From Paractinoplanes pyxinae (GTDB taxonomy: Bacteria > Actinomycetota > Actinomycetes > Mycobacteriales > Micromonosporaceae), in NCBI RefSeq assembly GCF_026626335.1, contig NZ_JAPNTZ010000007.1:310001-374000 (forward strand): a stretch of 64,000 nucleotides of DNA. The letters run 5' to 3'. Both the position numbers and the translations under genes were made by a program. Each line of letters opens with the position of its first letter. Within the stretch, counting starts at the first letter, position 1. Below the pieces are notes generated by a model that was not told the origin of the DNA, made no database searches, and saw nothing but the letters and a program-made list of their open reading frames with translations. Positions 54,812 through 62,377 of this stretch are shown here, piece after piece.

Positions 54812-55768
54812 GTGTCCCCCGAAGCGCTGATGCGGAGCCGAGCCTGGTCTATCGTGCGTCAGGTGGTGTCCTCGGGCTGGTGCTTCCTCGCCGCCATGAT
54901 CGTGGCGTACGGGGTGGCGAACCTGCTGCAGTCAGCGGCTGCGGCGCGCACGACCGTGCACCACACTTTCGACCCGGGGCTGCTCGTGCGCCTGGCCGGG
55001 CAGCGGACCTACCTGCTCGGCCTGGGCTGCCAGGTTCTCGGTTTCGTGCTCGCCTTCCTCGCCCGTGAGGAACTGCCGCTCTTCCTGGTGCAGGCCAGCG
55101 TGGCGGCCGGCCTCGGCGTCACCGCGGTGCTCGGCGTCGTGTTCCTCAAGTGGACGCTGCCGGCGGCCGAGGTCGTGCTGCTGGTGCTGCTGATGGCCGG
55201 CATCGCGGCGCTGGTCAAGTCGGCCCAGCCGGCCCACGCCCGGCCGCTGGGAGCGGCCGCGATCATCGGTCTCACGGTGGCCCTGCTGGTGATCGGCGGC
55301 TTGGGTTTCTATGCCGTACGTCTTCAGGGCGCGCTCGGTTCGGTCGTGCTCGGGTCGCTGGCCGGCGTGGGCTTCAGCGCGGCCGCCATCGCCGCCCGCC
55401 CCCTGGCCAACGAGCACACCGCGGCCGGTTTCTTCGCCAACCCGCTGCTCTACCTGCTCGTCGCGCACTCGCTGGTCGGCCAGCTGCTGCTGGGCCTGGC
55501 CATGCAGCGCGGCTCGACCACGGCCGCGGTGGCCGCCATGGACGCGGCCGGCGCCGTCCCCGCCGCGATCGTCGGCCTGCTGCTGCTCGGTGACCGCATC
55601 GAGCCGGGCCAGGAGTGGCTGGCCGCCCTGGGCTTCGTGGTGACCCTGGCCGCGGTGATCGCCCTGACCCGCTACGCCGAGCCTCAGCACCATCACGCCC
55701 CGGCCGCGCCGCCGCCGAGCCGCCGGCCCGAACCGGCCCCGCTGCGCACCGCTCCGACCAGCCGCTGA
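54812..55768 (+). CDS. multi-helix (DMT-like) membrane protein
   Basis: A 318-residue integral membrane protein with about nine or ten hydrophobic helices, such as GWCFLAAMIVAYGVANLLQ, LLGLGCQVLGFVLAFLA, AAEVVLLVLLMAGIAALVK and GAAAIIGLTVALLVIGGLGF. The two-half organisation with helix-breaking Gly and the final VTLAAVIALTRYAEP resembles the drug/metabolite transporter fold, although no signature is clear. A His/Pro/Arg-rich tail follows. The start is GTG 54812 or, equally possible, ATG 54830. The substrate is unknown. Confidence 0.75.
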   Translation: MSPEALMRSRAWSIVRQVVSSGWCFLAAMIVAYGVANLLQSAAAARTTVHHTFDPGLLVRLAGQRTYLLGLGCQVLGFVLAFLAREELPLFLVQASVAAGLGVTAVLGVVFLKWTLPAAEVVLLVLLMAGIAALVKSAQPAHARPLGAAAIIGLTVALLVIGGLGFYAVRLQGALGSVVLGSLAGVGFSAAAIAARPLANEHTAAGFFANPLLYLLVAHSLVGQLLLGLAMQRGSTTAAVAAMDAAGAVPAAIVGLLLLGDRIEPGQEWLAALGFVVTLAAVIALTRYAEPQHHHAPAAPPPSRRPEPAPLRTAPTSR

Positions 55769-55833
55769 ACCGCTCCTAATACCGGAACGGCACTGTTCCC
55801 AAAACCTGGCGCGAGCATTTTCACCATCAGGCG

Positions 55834-55858
55834 GCATGAGTCATCCCCGGCCGGGTAC
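55834..55858 (+). promoter_or_regulatory. candidate SigB/SigF-type stress promoter
   Basis: GCAT (55834-55837), 15 bp, then GGGTAC (55853-55858) fits the stress-sigma consensus GNNT-N14-16-GGGTAY. It lies about 120 bp upstream of a STAS/anti-sigma fusion gene, which would be a fitting target. Confidence 0.45.
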
Positions 55859-55976
55859 ATGCTGACCATGCCTGTCCGGAGGTTATGTCCCGATTGATGC
55901 GATGACGCCCCGTTGAAAGGCTCCCCGGACGCGCGGAAATGCGAATGGGTGACACGTTATGCACAATGGAGCGATC

Positions 55977-56762
55977 ATGGCGAGCGAGGCGCGGCACCTG
56001 GTGGATCACGGGTCGGAGTACCCGCTGGTCCGGCTGACCGGGGTGTTCGACGCCGCTTCGGCCGGCCCGGCGCGGTCCGCTCTCCTGGCCGTGCTGGCCG
56101 AGCAGCCCGAGGCCGTGCTGGTCGACGTCAGCGAAGTCGCCACCCCCTCGGCCGAGGCCACGGCCATGCTGCGGGACCTGCGCCGCGACACCGCCGACTG
56201 GCCCGCTGCCCACCTGACGCTGTGCGACCCGCGCGGGGCGGCCGCCTGGCCGGGCGCCGGCTGGCCGGTCTGGCCCGACGCCGCCGCGGCCGTGGCCGAA
56301 CTCGGTAAGCCCGAGCCCGACCGGCGGCACAGCCTGGACCTCGAGCCCGTCGTCGGCGCCGCCCGCCGCTCGCGGGAGCTGATCACCGAGGCCTGCGGGC
56401 GGTGGGACCGGCACGATCTGGCCGGGCCCGCGTGCATCGTGGTCACCGAGCTCGTGAACAACGTGGTCGTACACGTTCGTACGCCCATGACCGTCCTGCT
56501 GGCCCTGCACGGCAGCGGCATCAGCGTGGCGGTGCGCGACCGTTCGACGCACATCCCCACCTACACCGGCGGTCCGGTGCCGGCCACCGCGTACGGTGGT
56601 CGAGGCATGCTTTTGATCGACTCGGTGTCCGAGAAGTGGGGCAATCTGCCGCTCGACGACGGCAAGGTGGTGTGGGCGCTGCTGGCCGCCGAGGACGGTC
56701 CGCCGCCGGCCGGCCGCAGGAACGCCGCCGGGGCGAGCATGACCGACCCCGCACGCGGGTAG
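55977..56762 (+). CDS. STAS domain fused to RsbW-like ATPase
   Basis: A 261-residue protein. Residues 10-105 look like a STAS/anti-anti-sigma domain (YPLVRLTGVFDAASAGPARS; VLVDVSEVATPSAEATAML), although the phospho-Ser position is not certain. Residues 120-240 are a GHKL ATPase of the anti-sigma type: N-box VVTELVNNVVVHV, and GGRGMLLIDSVSEKWG as the lid. Having an antagonist and an anti-sigma-like module in one chain is unusual, because they are normally separate partners. ATG 55977 has TGGAGCG upstream; ATG 55959 is an alternative. Confidence 0.8.
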   Translation: MASEARHLVDHGSEYPLVRLTGVFDAASAGPARSALLAVLAEQPEAVLVDVSEVATPSAEATAMLRDLRRDTADWPAAHLTLCDPRGAAAWPGAGWPVWPDAAAAVAELGKPEPDRRHSLDLEPVVGAARRSRELITEACGRWDRHDLAGPACIVVTELVNNVVVHVRTPMTVLLALHGSGISVAVRDRSTHIPTYTGGPVPATAYGGRGMLLIDSVSEKWGNLPLDDGKVVWALLAAEDGPPPAGRRNAAGASMTDPARG

Positions 56763-56771
56763 ATTGCGGTA

Positions 56772-57329
56772 ATGCGAGACAACGACTACCCCGTCGAGGT
56801 GTCCGACCCGGAGGCTTCCGGTCTGCCCGACACCGCGGATGACGATTCGACCGCGTACGACCAGGTGGAAACCGGCCGCTGGGCCGACGGACCCGACCCG
56901 GCGGCGCTCGCGGGTGTCGGCCCCGGCGGTTCCAACCGCTTCGGCGACACCGCCGAGGAGCAGCGCGAGGGCGAGTCCCTGGACCGTCGCCTGCGCCAGG
57001 AGGAGCCCGACTTCGGCGCCGAAGACCCGATTCCCACCCGGCGCGACCCGATCGACGAGACCGTCGACAGCTCCGAGCAGCGCAACTTCGACGCCGACGT
57101 GTGGGGTGCGAGCCCGACCTCCGACCCGAAGTCGCAGATCTCGCTCTACGACGACGGCCAGCTCGACGACGACGACCCCGAGACGGTGGGCCGCCTGGTC
57201 GCGCCGGACGAGGGCTACGGCTTCGACAACGAGGCCGACAGCGTGGCCTACGACGCCGGCGCGGCCGGCGGCGGCGCCAGCGCCGAGGAGCTCGCGATCC
57301 ACGAGACCAACGCGCCCAAGTACGAATAG
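56772..57329 (+). CDS. DUF5709 family acidic protein
   Basis: A 185-residue acidic, probably disordered protein without membrane segments. Conserved blocks include GESLDRRLRQEEPDF, GRLVAPDEGYGFDNE and AGAAGGGASAEELAIH, which I recognise as the actinobacterial DUF5709 pattern. Its function is unknown. It begins 9 bp after the STAS-ATPase stop and may be cotranscribed. The 3' side is closed by the hairpin 57365-57432. Confidence 0.8.
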   Translation: MRDNDYPVEVSDPEASGLPDTADDDSTAYDQVETGRWADGPDPAALAGVGPGGSNRFGDTAEEQREGESLDRRLRQEEPDFGAEDPIPTRRDPIDETVDSSEQRNFDADVWGASPTSDPKSQISLYDDGQLDDDDPETVGRLVAPDEGYGFDNEADSVAYDAGAAGGGASAEELAIHETNAPKYE

Positions 57330-57364
57330 GGGCTCAGTCGAGTCCCTGCTCGCGGATCCCGCCC

Positions 57365-57432
57365 GTCGGTGTCGAGGGCGTCGAAAATTGCGAGGCGAAG
57401 CCGATGTGATTTTCGCCGTCCTCGACACCGAC
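57365..57432. terminator. long bidirectional terminator hairpin
   Basis: Arms 57365-57388 and 57409-57432 pair over 24 positions, with one G-U and one mismatch, around a 20-nt loop. The outer arm reads GTCGGTGTCGAGG. Both arms carry an A/T run at the loop side. It stands between convergent DUF5709 and the response regulator, 2 bp from the latter's stop. Confidence 0.8.
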
Positions 57433-57433
57433 C

Positions 57434-58108
57434 TCAGGGGGCGGGATCCTCGCCGAGCGGAGCGAGGCCATTCTGCAGGGCATAGCGGGTGAGCTCTACG
57501 CGGTTGTGCAGCTGAAGCTTGCCGAGCGTGTTCTGGACGTGGTTCTGCACCGTGCGATGGCTCAGCACGAGTCGTTCGGCGATCTGCCGGTACGACAGGC
57601 CCTTCGCCACGAGGCGCAGCACCTCGGTCTCGCGCTCGGTGAGCTTCGGCGTCTCGTCGCGCGCGCCGGCCGCCGGGGCCACCGCCAGCCGGCGGAACTC
57701 GCCCAGCACCAGCCCGGCCAGCCCGGGCGTGAACACGGTGTCGCCGGCCGCCGTGCGGCTCACCGCGTCGAGAAATTCCGCCTGGCCGGCCGACTTGAGC
57801 AGGTAGCCCGTCGCGCCGGCCTTCATCGCGTCCAGCACGTCCTGCTGCTCGCCGCTGGCCGAGAGCATGAGGATCCGTACGCCGGGAAGCTCAGCCCGCA
57901 ATCCGTTGATCACCTCGACACCCGAGACGTCCGGCAGCTGCAGGTCGAGCACCACCACATCGGGCCGGGCCGCGGCGGCGATGCGCACCGCCTGCCGGCC
58001 CTCGCCGCTGGTGGCGACCACGTCGTAACCGGCCGCCGTCAGGTCGCGGCTGACGCCCTCGCGCCACATCGGGTGGTCGTCGACCACCATCACCCGGATC
58101 GCGCTCAT
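57434..58108 (-). CDS. NarL/LuxR-family response regulator
   Basis: A 224-residue regulator. The receiver has VMVVDDHPMWREG, the phospho-Asp in VVVLDLQLPD and the Lys in YLLKSAGQ. The LuxR domain has LTERETEVLRLVAKGLSYRQIA and HRTVQNHVQNTLGKL. It is the partner of the kinase upstream. The GTG at 58117 overlaps the kinase stop (GTGA) and would add three residues; ATG 58108 is used. Its targets are unknown. Confidence 0.92.
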   Translation of the reverse strand: MSAIRVMVVDDHPMWREGVSRDLTAAGYDVVATSGEGRQAVRIAAAARPDVVVLDLQLPDVSGVEVINGLRAELPGVRILMLSASGEQQDVLDAMKAGATGYLLKSAGQAEFLDAVSRTAAGDTVFTPGLAGLVLGEFRRLAVAPAAGARDETPKLTERETEVLRLVAKGLSYRQIAERLVLSHRTVQNHVQNTLGKLQLHNRVELTRYALQNGLAPLGEDPAP

Positions 58109-58113
58109 GCCGG

Positions 58114-59247
58114 TCACGATATCGGGGCGCGCGGCACCGTCATCTCGACCTCGGTGCCTTCGCCCGGCGCGGAGACGATCCGCACCCGGCCGCCGAGGTC
58201 GGTCACCCGTCCCCGGATCGACTGCACGACCCCCAGCCGGCCCTGCGCCTCGGCCTGGGCCAGCCGGTCGGGTTCGATGCCGCAGCCGTCGTCGCGGACG
58301 GTCACGACCACCTCGGCCGGCTCGTCCTCCACGAACAGGTAGACCTTGGTACCGGGGTCGCAGTGCCGGACCACGTTGTCGAGAGCGGCCGCCACGGCGG
58401 CGTTGAGTTCCTTCGCCGTACGCGCGGGCAGGCGCACGGCCCCGGCCGGGCCCGACACCGTGACGTCCGCCGACGCGTACGTCTGCAGCAGCGCCATCAG
58501 GTCGAGGTCGTCGCCGATCGGATCGGCCGGCTGGCGCCCGGCCACCAGCGTGCGCAGGGCCGCCTCCTGCTCGCCGGCCAGCCGGGCCAGTTCGCCCGCC
58601 TCGCCGTCCAGCCCGGCCCCGCGCCGCTTGACCAGCGCCAGCACCTGCAGCACGGAGTCGTGGATGTCGCGGGCCAGCCGTTCCCGTTCCCGGGTGGTCG
58701 CCTCGAGCTCGATGGCCCGTTCGAGCCGTTGCTGCGCGACCTCGGCGAACCGCACGAGGTTGCCCACCGCGATCGCGGCCAGCAGCATCAGCACCGCCCC
58801 GGTGAAGGCGGCCTGGTCGTAGTGGGCCCGCACGACCAGGTCGGTGGCCCCCATGGCCAGGGCGGCCGCGATGCCCCCGCGCCGCCCGCCGGCCACCGCG
58901 CAGCAGATCACCGGGGCCACGTGCCAGGCGACGGCCAGGGTGGGCAGGCCCGCCTCGAGCCCGGAGCGGCCGACGACCCAGATGCTGGCCGTGAGCGCCC
59001 CCATGGTGATGAGCTGGTCGGCCACGAGCAGCGGCATCCGGCGGCGGGCCGGATCGGCGTACGCGTAGGTGGTGAAGATCGTCCAGGCGGCCATCACGGC
59101 GAGCACCGGCCAGGCCAGCACGGGACGCACGTACTCGCTGACGTTGCTCACGACCAGGAACGCCGCGTAGGCCAGGGCGGCCAGCCGATAGATCGCGATC
59201 GCTCGCCACAGCGGGGCCTGAAGACCGCTGTTGCGTGCGTCAGCCAT
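58114..59247 (-). CDS. sensor histidine kinase, HisKA_3 type (MacS-like)
   Basis: A 377-residue kinase. The N-terminal membrane domain has about six helices (AIAIYRLAALAYAAFLVVS; VLAWPVLAVMAAWTIFT; and others) with short loops. A coiled coil leads to the phospho-acceptor ERERLARDIHDSVLQVL. The ATPase domain has AAALDNVVRHC, VRDDGCGI and GRLGVVQSIRGRV. Length and layout match the MacS-type kinases of actinomycetes. The ATG at 59247 has GGGAGG 9 nt upstream; longer frames are not supported. Confidence 0.88.
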   Translation of the reverse strand: MADARNSGLQAPLWRAIAIYRLAALAYAAFLVVSNVSEYVRPVLAWPVLAVMAAWTIFTTYAYADPARRRMPLLVADQLITMGALTASIWVVGRSGLEAGLPTLAVAWHVAPVICCAVAGGRRGGIAAALAMGATDLVVRAHYDQAAFTGAVLMLLAAIAVGNLVRFAEVAQQRLERAIELEATTRERERLARDIHDSVLQVLALVKRRGAGLDGEAGELARLAGEQEAALRTLVAGRQPADPIGDDLDLMALLQTYASADVTVSGPAGAVRLPARTAKELNAAVAAALDNVVRHCDPGTKVYLFVEDEPAEVVVTVRDDGCGIEPDRLAQAEAQGRLGVVQSIRGRVTDLGGRVRIVSAPGEGTEVEMTVPRAPIS

Positions 59248-59340
59248 GGGCCGACCCTCCCACATGGCGTCCACCACGGGTGGGCCGCCCTGCGAGAAGA
59301 TCAGGCGTGGCCTAACGTCGAAGGCATCGGCACCGAAATT

Positions 59341-59730
59341 TTGCTTTCCGAGACCTTCGACCGGGACGCCATCACGGCGTTGCGGCACTCCGTCGCGGCC
59401 TGCGCCGGCGCGGCCGGCCTGACCGGTGACCGGCTCGACGACTTCGTGGTCGCGGTCAACGAGCTGCTGACCAACGCCGTGCGGCACGGCGGCGGCATCG
59501 GCCGGGTCGCGGTGTGGGCGGCCGACGGCGATGTGGTGTGCGAGGTGAGCGATTCCGGCGGCGGGCTGGCCTCGGAGCGGCCTGAGCCCGCGGTGCGCCC
59601 GGCGGCCGACACGCCCGGCGGGTGGGGGCTGTGGCTGGCCGAGGAGCTGACCGACACGTTCGAGCTCGTCACCGGCGACGACGGCACCACGGTCCGGGTC
59701 TCCAGCCGATCTTCCTTAAGCCCGTCTTAA
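59341..59730 (+). CDS. RsbW-like ATP-binding (anti-sigma-type) protein
   Basis: A stand-alone GHKL domain of about 129 residues: SETFDRDAITALRHSVAAC, the N-box VVAVNELLTNAVRHGGG, the G1 box VSDSGGGL and the lid GGWGLWLAEELTD. This is the serine-kinase/anti-sigma type abundant in actinomycetes. Only a TTG (59341) is available near the expected start, with ATT or upstream non-start codons otherwise, so the 5' end is uncertain. It is divergent from the MacS-like kinase. Confidence 0.7.
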   Translation: MLSETFDRDAITALRHSVAACAGAAGLTGDRLDDFVVAVNELLTNAVRHGGGIGRVAVWAADGDVVCEVSDSGGGLASERPEPAVRPAADTPGGWGLWLAEELTDTFELVTGDDGTTVRVSSRSSLSPS

Positions 59731-59782
59731 GTCTGTCGGCCGATCTTGCGAGAACGTCTCACCTTCGAGAAGGTCTCGTGCT

Positions 59783-60715
59783 GTGGCACGTCACAGTTCG
59801 GGAACCTCAGGCTGGCTGATCCGGCCGCGCGCCCTGCTCGCCCTCGCGGTGGCGAGCGCCGGGCTGGTGGGCGCCATCGCCGTCACCGGACAGGGTGACG
59901 TCGCGGTCGCGTCGGAGCACCGGCCGGTCTTCGACGACGACTTCAACGGCGGGCGCGGCTCCGCTCTCGACCCCTCGAAGTGGCTGCTGGACGGCGAAGC
60001 GCGTAACGGCCTGCAGGACGGCGAGGGCCGCCTGGTGGTGAACCGGCTGGTCAGCACCCGCAAGGCGTTCGCCGAGCCGTTCGGGCACGCGGAGGCGCGG
60101 ATCAAGGTGCGGCGCGCCGGCGGTCCGTGGCGGGCCTTCGGCGTGGTCGACAAGTACGGGCGGGTGCTGCGGGGCGACGTCGATGTTCTCGACAAGAAGG
60201 CCGACCCGACGTCGGGCCGCGAGTTCCACACGTACGCGATCGACTGGTCCCCGAATTCGGTGGTGTGGTCGGTCGACGGCAAGCCCGCCCTCAAGCTGAC
60301 GCCCGCCGAGCCCGGCCTGCCGATCGCGCTGGTGCTCAACCTGGCCACCGACGGACGCCGCCCGGCCCGCATGGTGGTCGACTTCGTGAAGGTGACCGCC
60401 GGCGAGAAGCCGATGCCGGCGCCCACGACGCCGGCGCCCACGTCGGCCCAGCCGTCACCGACGCCGACGACCGCGCCGCCCACGACCGTTCCGCCCACAA
60501 AAGCCCCGCCCACGAGCAAGCCGCCCGCGAGCAAGCCGCCTGCGACCAAGCCGCCCGCGACCAAGCCGGCGGCGAAAGCGTGGAAGGCGTTCACCGACTA
60601 CAAGGCGGGCGACCTGGTCACCTACAAGGGCGTGACCTACAAGGTGAAAGAGGCGCACACCGCGCTGCCCGGCTGGGAGCCCTCCAACCTGCCGAACCTC
60701 TTCACGAAGGTCTAG
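59783..60715 (+). CDS. secreted GH16-like jelly-roll protein with C-terminal CBM5/12
   Basis: A 310-residue secreted protein with an N-terminal signal region (RPRALLALAVASAGLVGAIAV). Residues about 45-205 show the beta-sandwich phrases of GH16 glucanases: FDDDFNGGRGSALDPSKW, RIKVRRAGGPWRAFG and FHTYAIDWSPNSVVWSVDG. The catalytic E-x-D-x-x-E box reads DVDVLD (within GDVDVLDKK), so both Glu are Asp. A Thr/Pro/Lys linker (about 215-265) leads to a chitin-binding module of CBM5/12 type (WKAFTDYKAGDLVTYKG; AHTALPGWEP). It may be a binding protein rather than an enzyme. The GTG start follows AGAAGG. Confidence 0.78.
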   Translation: MARHSSGTSGWLIRPRALLALAVASAGLVGAIAVTGQGDVAVASEHRPVFDDDFNGGRGSALDPSKWLLDGEARNGLQDGEGRLVVNRLVSTRKAFAEPFGHAEARIKVRRAGGPWRAFGVVDKYGRVLRGDVDVLDKKADPTSGREFHTYAIDWSPNSVVWSVDGKPALKLTPAEPGLPIALVLNLATDGRRPARMVVDFVKVTAGEKPMPAPTTPAPTSAQPSPTPTTAPPTTVPPTKAPPTSKPPASKPPATKPPATKPAAKAWKAFTDYKAGDLVTYKGVTYKVKEAHTALPGWEPSNLPNLFTKV

Positions 60716-61953
60716 TTCGTCAGCCGGTACGTGTCGCCGTAGACCTGCCAGGTCAGCGGCGTGGTGAGGTCGAGGTTGCTGCGGCGCAGGAATAGGCGCT
60801 GCGCGGTCTCGACCCGGCTGACGTCCTCGTGAGCCGCCTCGGTGCGCATCTCGGCCACGCGGGCGTTCAGAAAGGCGTTCAGGTACGCCAGTTCGTCGCC
60901 GCCTTGGGCCGGGGTTCTCGCCGTACGCACGGCGGCCGCCCGGATGACCCGGAGCCCCGAGACACCGTGCATCACCGCCGCGTCAAAGTAGGCGAACTGG
61001 CCCAGCGCCCGCAGCCCGTCGTCCCGGGCCAGCCGCATGGACGGGGTGAAGTAGTACGCGTCCCGCGCGGCCTCCTGCACCTTCTGGAACACCGGATCTT
61101 TGGCCGCGGCCCGCCACGCCGGCACGAAGCCCGGGTCGAGGCCGGCGTGCGAGTCCGACCCGTTGACCGCGCGCAGGGCGGGCAGGTATTTCTGCAGCAC
61201 GTTGCCGGGCTTGCGCTTGGCGTACGCGTTGACGACGGCCAGCATGTCGGCCGTGCCCGAGGTGAAGCCGACGATCCCGCCCGTGTAGCCGCGGCCGTCG
61301 CCGATGTCCTCGATGTAGCCGAACTGGCCGCGCCAGCCCAGCGTCGAGTTCTCGGCACTGGAGATCAGCGCCAGCGCGCGCTCCTTCTTGCGGGAGTCCT
61401 CCAGGCCCGAGGCCAGCGAGCCGGTGGCGGGCGCGGCGGCCGGCAGCGCCTTCCCGGCCGGGCCGAACGCGCGAACGTCGCTCAGCCCGTAGCCGCCCGT
61501 CGCGCGGGCCCGCTGGGTGGCCAGCACCCGCAGGTAGCGGCCGGTGCCGTTGAGCTGCTTGAGGTCGTCGGCGCCGCCGTTGCCGGCCGTGGTCGCGTAC
61601 ACGCTGACCCAGTTCGAGCCGTCGGTCGAGGTCTGCACCCGGTACGTCTTGGCGAAGGTGCCCGACCACTGCAGCCGCACCCGGTCGATCCGCTTGACCG
61701 AGCCCAGGTCGATCCGCACCCACTGGGTGCCCGGCCCGGCCACGCTGACCCACCGGGTGACCGAACTGGCGTCGTTGGCCCGCGCGGCGACGTCGGCGCC
61801 GGTGACCGAGGAGGCGGCGGCCGGGCGGCCCCGGCTGATCAGCACCGTGTCGCTGCCGGCGGCGGCCACCGAGATGGCCAGCGGGACGCACAGCGTCACG
61901 CCCACGCCGGCGGCCAGCGCGACCGTCCGGACGTTGTCAGCACGGATCCGCAT
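60712..61953 (-). CDS. secreted GH46 chitosanase with N-terminal F5/8C-like domain
   Basis: A 413-residue secreted enzyme that cleaves chitosan. It has a signal peptide (TVALAAGVGVTLCVPLAISV) and then an F5/8-type-C/CBM32-like domain (about 40-165; WVRIDLGSVKRIDRVRLQWS). The GH46 catalytic domain starts at RALALISSAENSTLGW, where the catalytic Glu is in SAENS and the Asp in YIEDIGDGRGYTGG. DPGFVPAWRAAAKDPVF also matches the family. The CTAG at 60712-60715 provides the stop of this gene and of the convergent GH16-like gene. A role in fungal-wall or arthropod polysaccharide use is likely. Confidence 0.93.
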   Translation of the reverse strand: MRIRADNVRTVALAAGVGVTLCVPLAISVAAAGSDTVLISRGRPAAASSVTGADVAARANDASSVTRWVSVAGPGTQWVRIDLGSVKRIDRVRLQWSGTFAKTYRVQTSTDGSNWVSVYATTAGNGGADDLKQLNGTGRYLRVLATQRARATGGYGLSDVRAFGPAGKALPAAAPATGSLASGLEDSRKKERALALISSAENSTLGWRGQFGYIEDIGDGRGYTGGIVGFTSGTADMLAVVNAYAKRKPGNVLQKYLPALRAVNGSDSHAGLDPGFVPAWRAAAKDPVFQKVQEAARDAYYFTPSMRLARDDGLRALGQFAYFDAAVMHGVSGLRVIRAAAVRTARTPAQGGDELAYLNAFLNARVAEMRTEAAHEDVSRVETAQRLFLRRSNLDLTTPLTWQVYGDTYRLTN

Positions 61954-61999
61954 GCTTCAACGCTAGGTCGCGCCCGGCCATGATCGCCGGGCTTCGGTG

Positions 62000-62284
62000 T
62001 TATCGGGGGTATCTGGGGTCCTGCGGGTCCTTGGGCTTCCTGCGGTTACGCGCGACCAGCACGATCACGAGAACGATCGCAGCCACCACGAACAGGCAGC
62101 ACAGGCCGCCGAAGAGGCCGAAGAACCCGAAGCCGCCGCGGCGGCGCCGGGACCGGGCGGCCTCGATCATGACAGTGTCGAGGCCGTTGCTCGCGGCCCA
62201 GGCGTGCGCCGGCACGACCACGGCCAGCACCGTCCCGGTCACCACGGCGGCGAGGCGGGACCACAGCTTGATTACCGAAGACAT
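62000..62284 (-). CDS. small secreted or membrane protein
   Basis: A 94-residue protein with a signal-like helix (LAAVVTGTVLAVVVPAHAWA, cleavable after AWA) and a second helix (CCLFVVAAIVLVIVLVA). The second helix is preceded by a basic/Gly-Phe stretch (RSRRRRGGFGFFGLFGG) and followed by a Lys/Arg/Pro tail. It looks membrane-bound with short exposed parts. No family was recognised. The ATG has AGGA upstream. Confidence 0.6.
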   Translation of the reverse strand: MSSVIKLWSRLAAVVTGTVLAVVVPAHAWAASNGLDTVMIEAARSRRRRGGFGFFGLFGGLCCLFVVAAIVLVIVLVARNRRKPKDPQDPRYPR

Positions 62285-62377
62285 CGTTCCATCCTGACCG
62301 ACTGTCGCAAGAGGTATCCCGCGACTACCCCCTCATCGGGCAGGGTATGAGCAGTGGCAGCGACGAAAGGGGACGGG

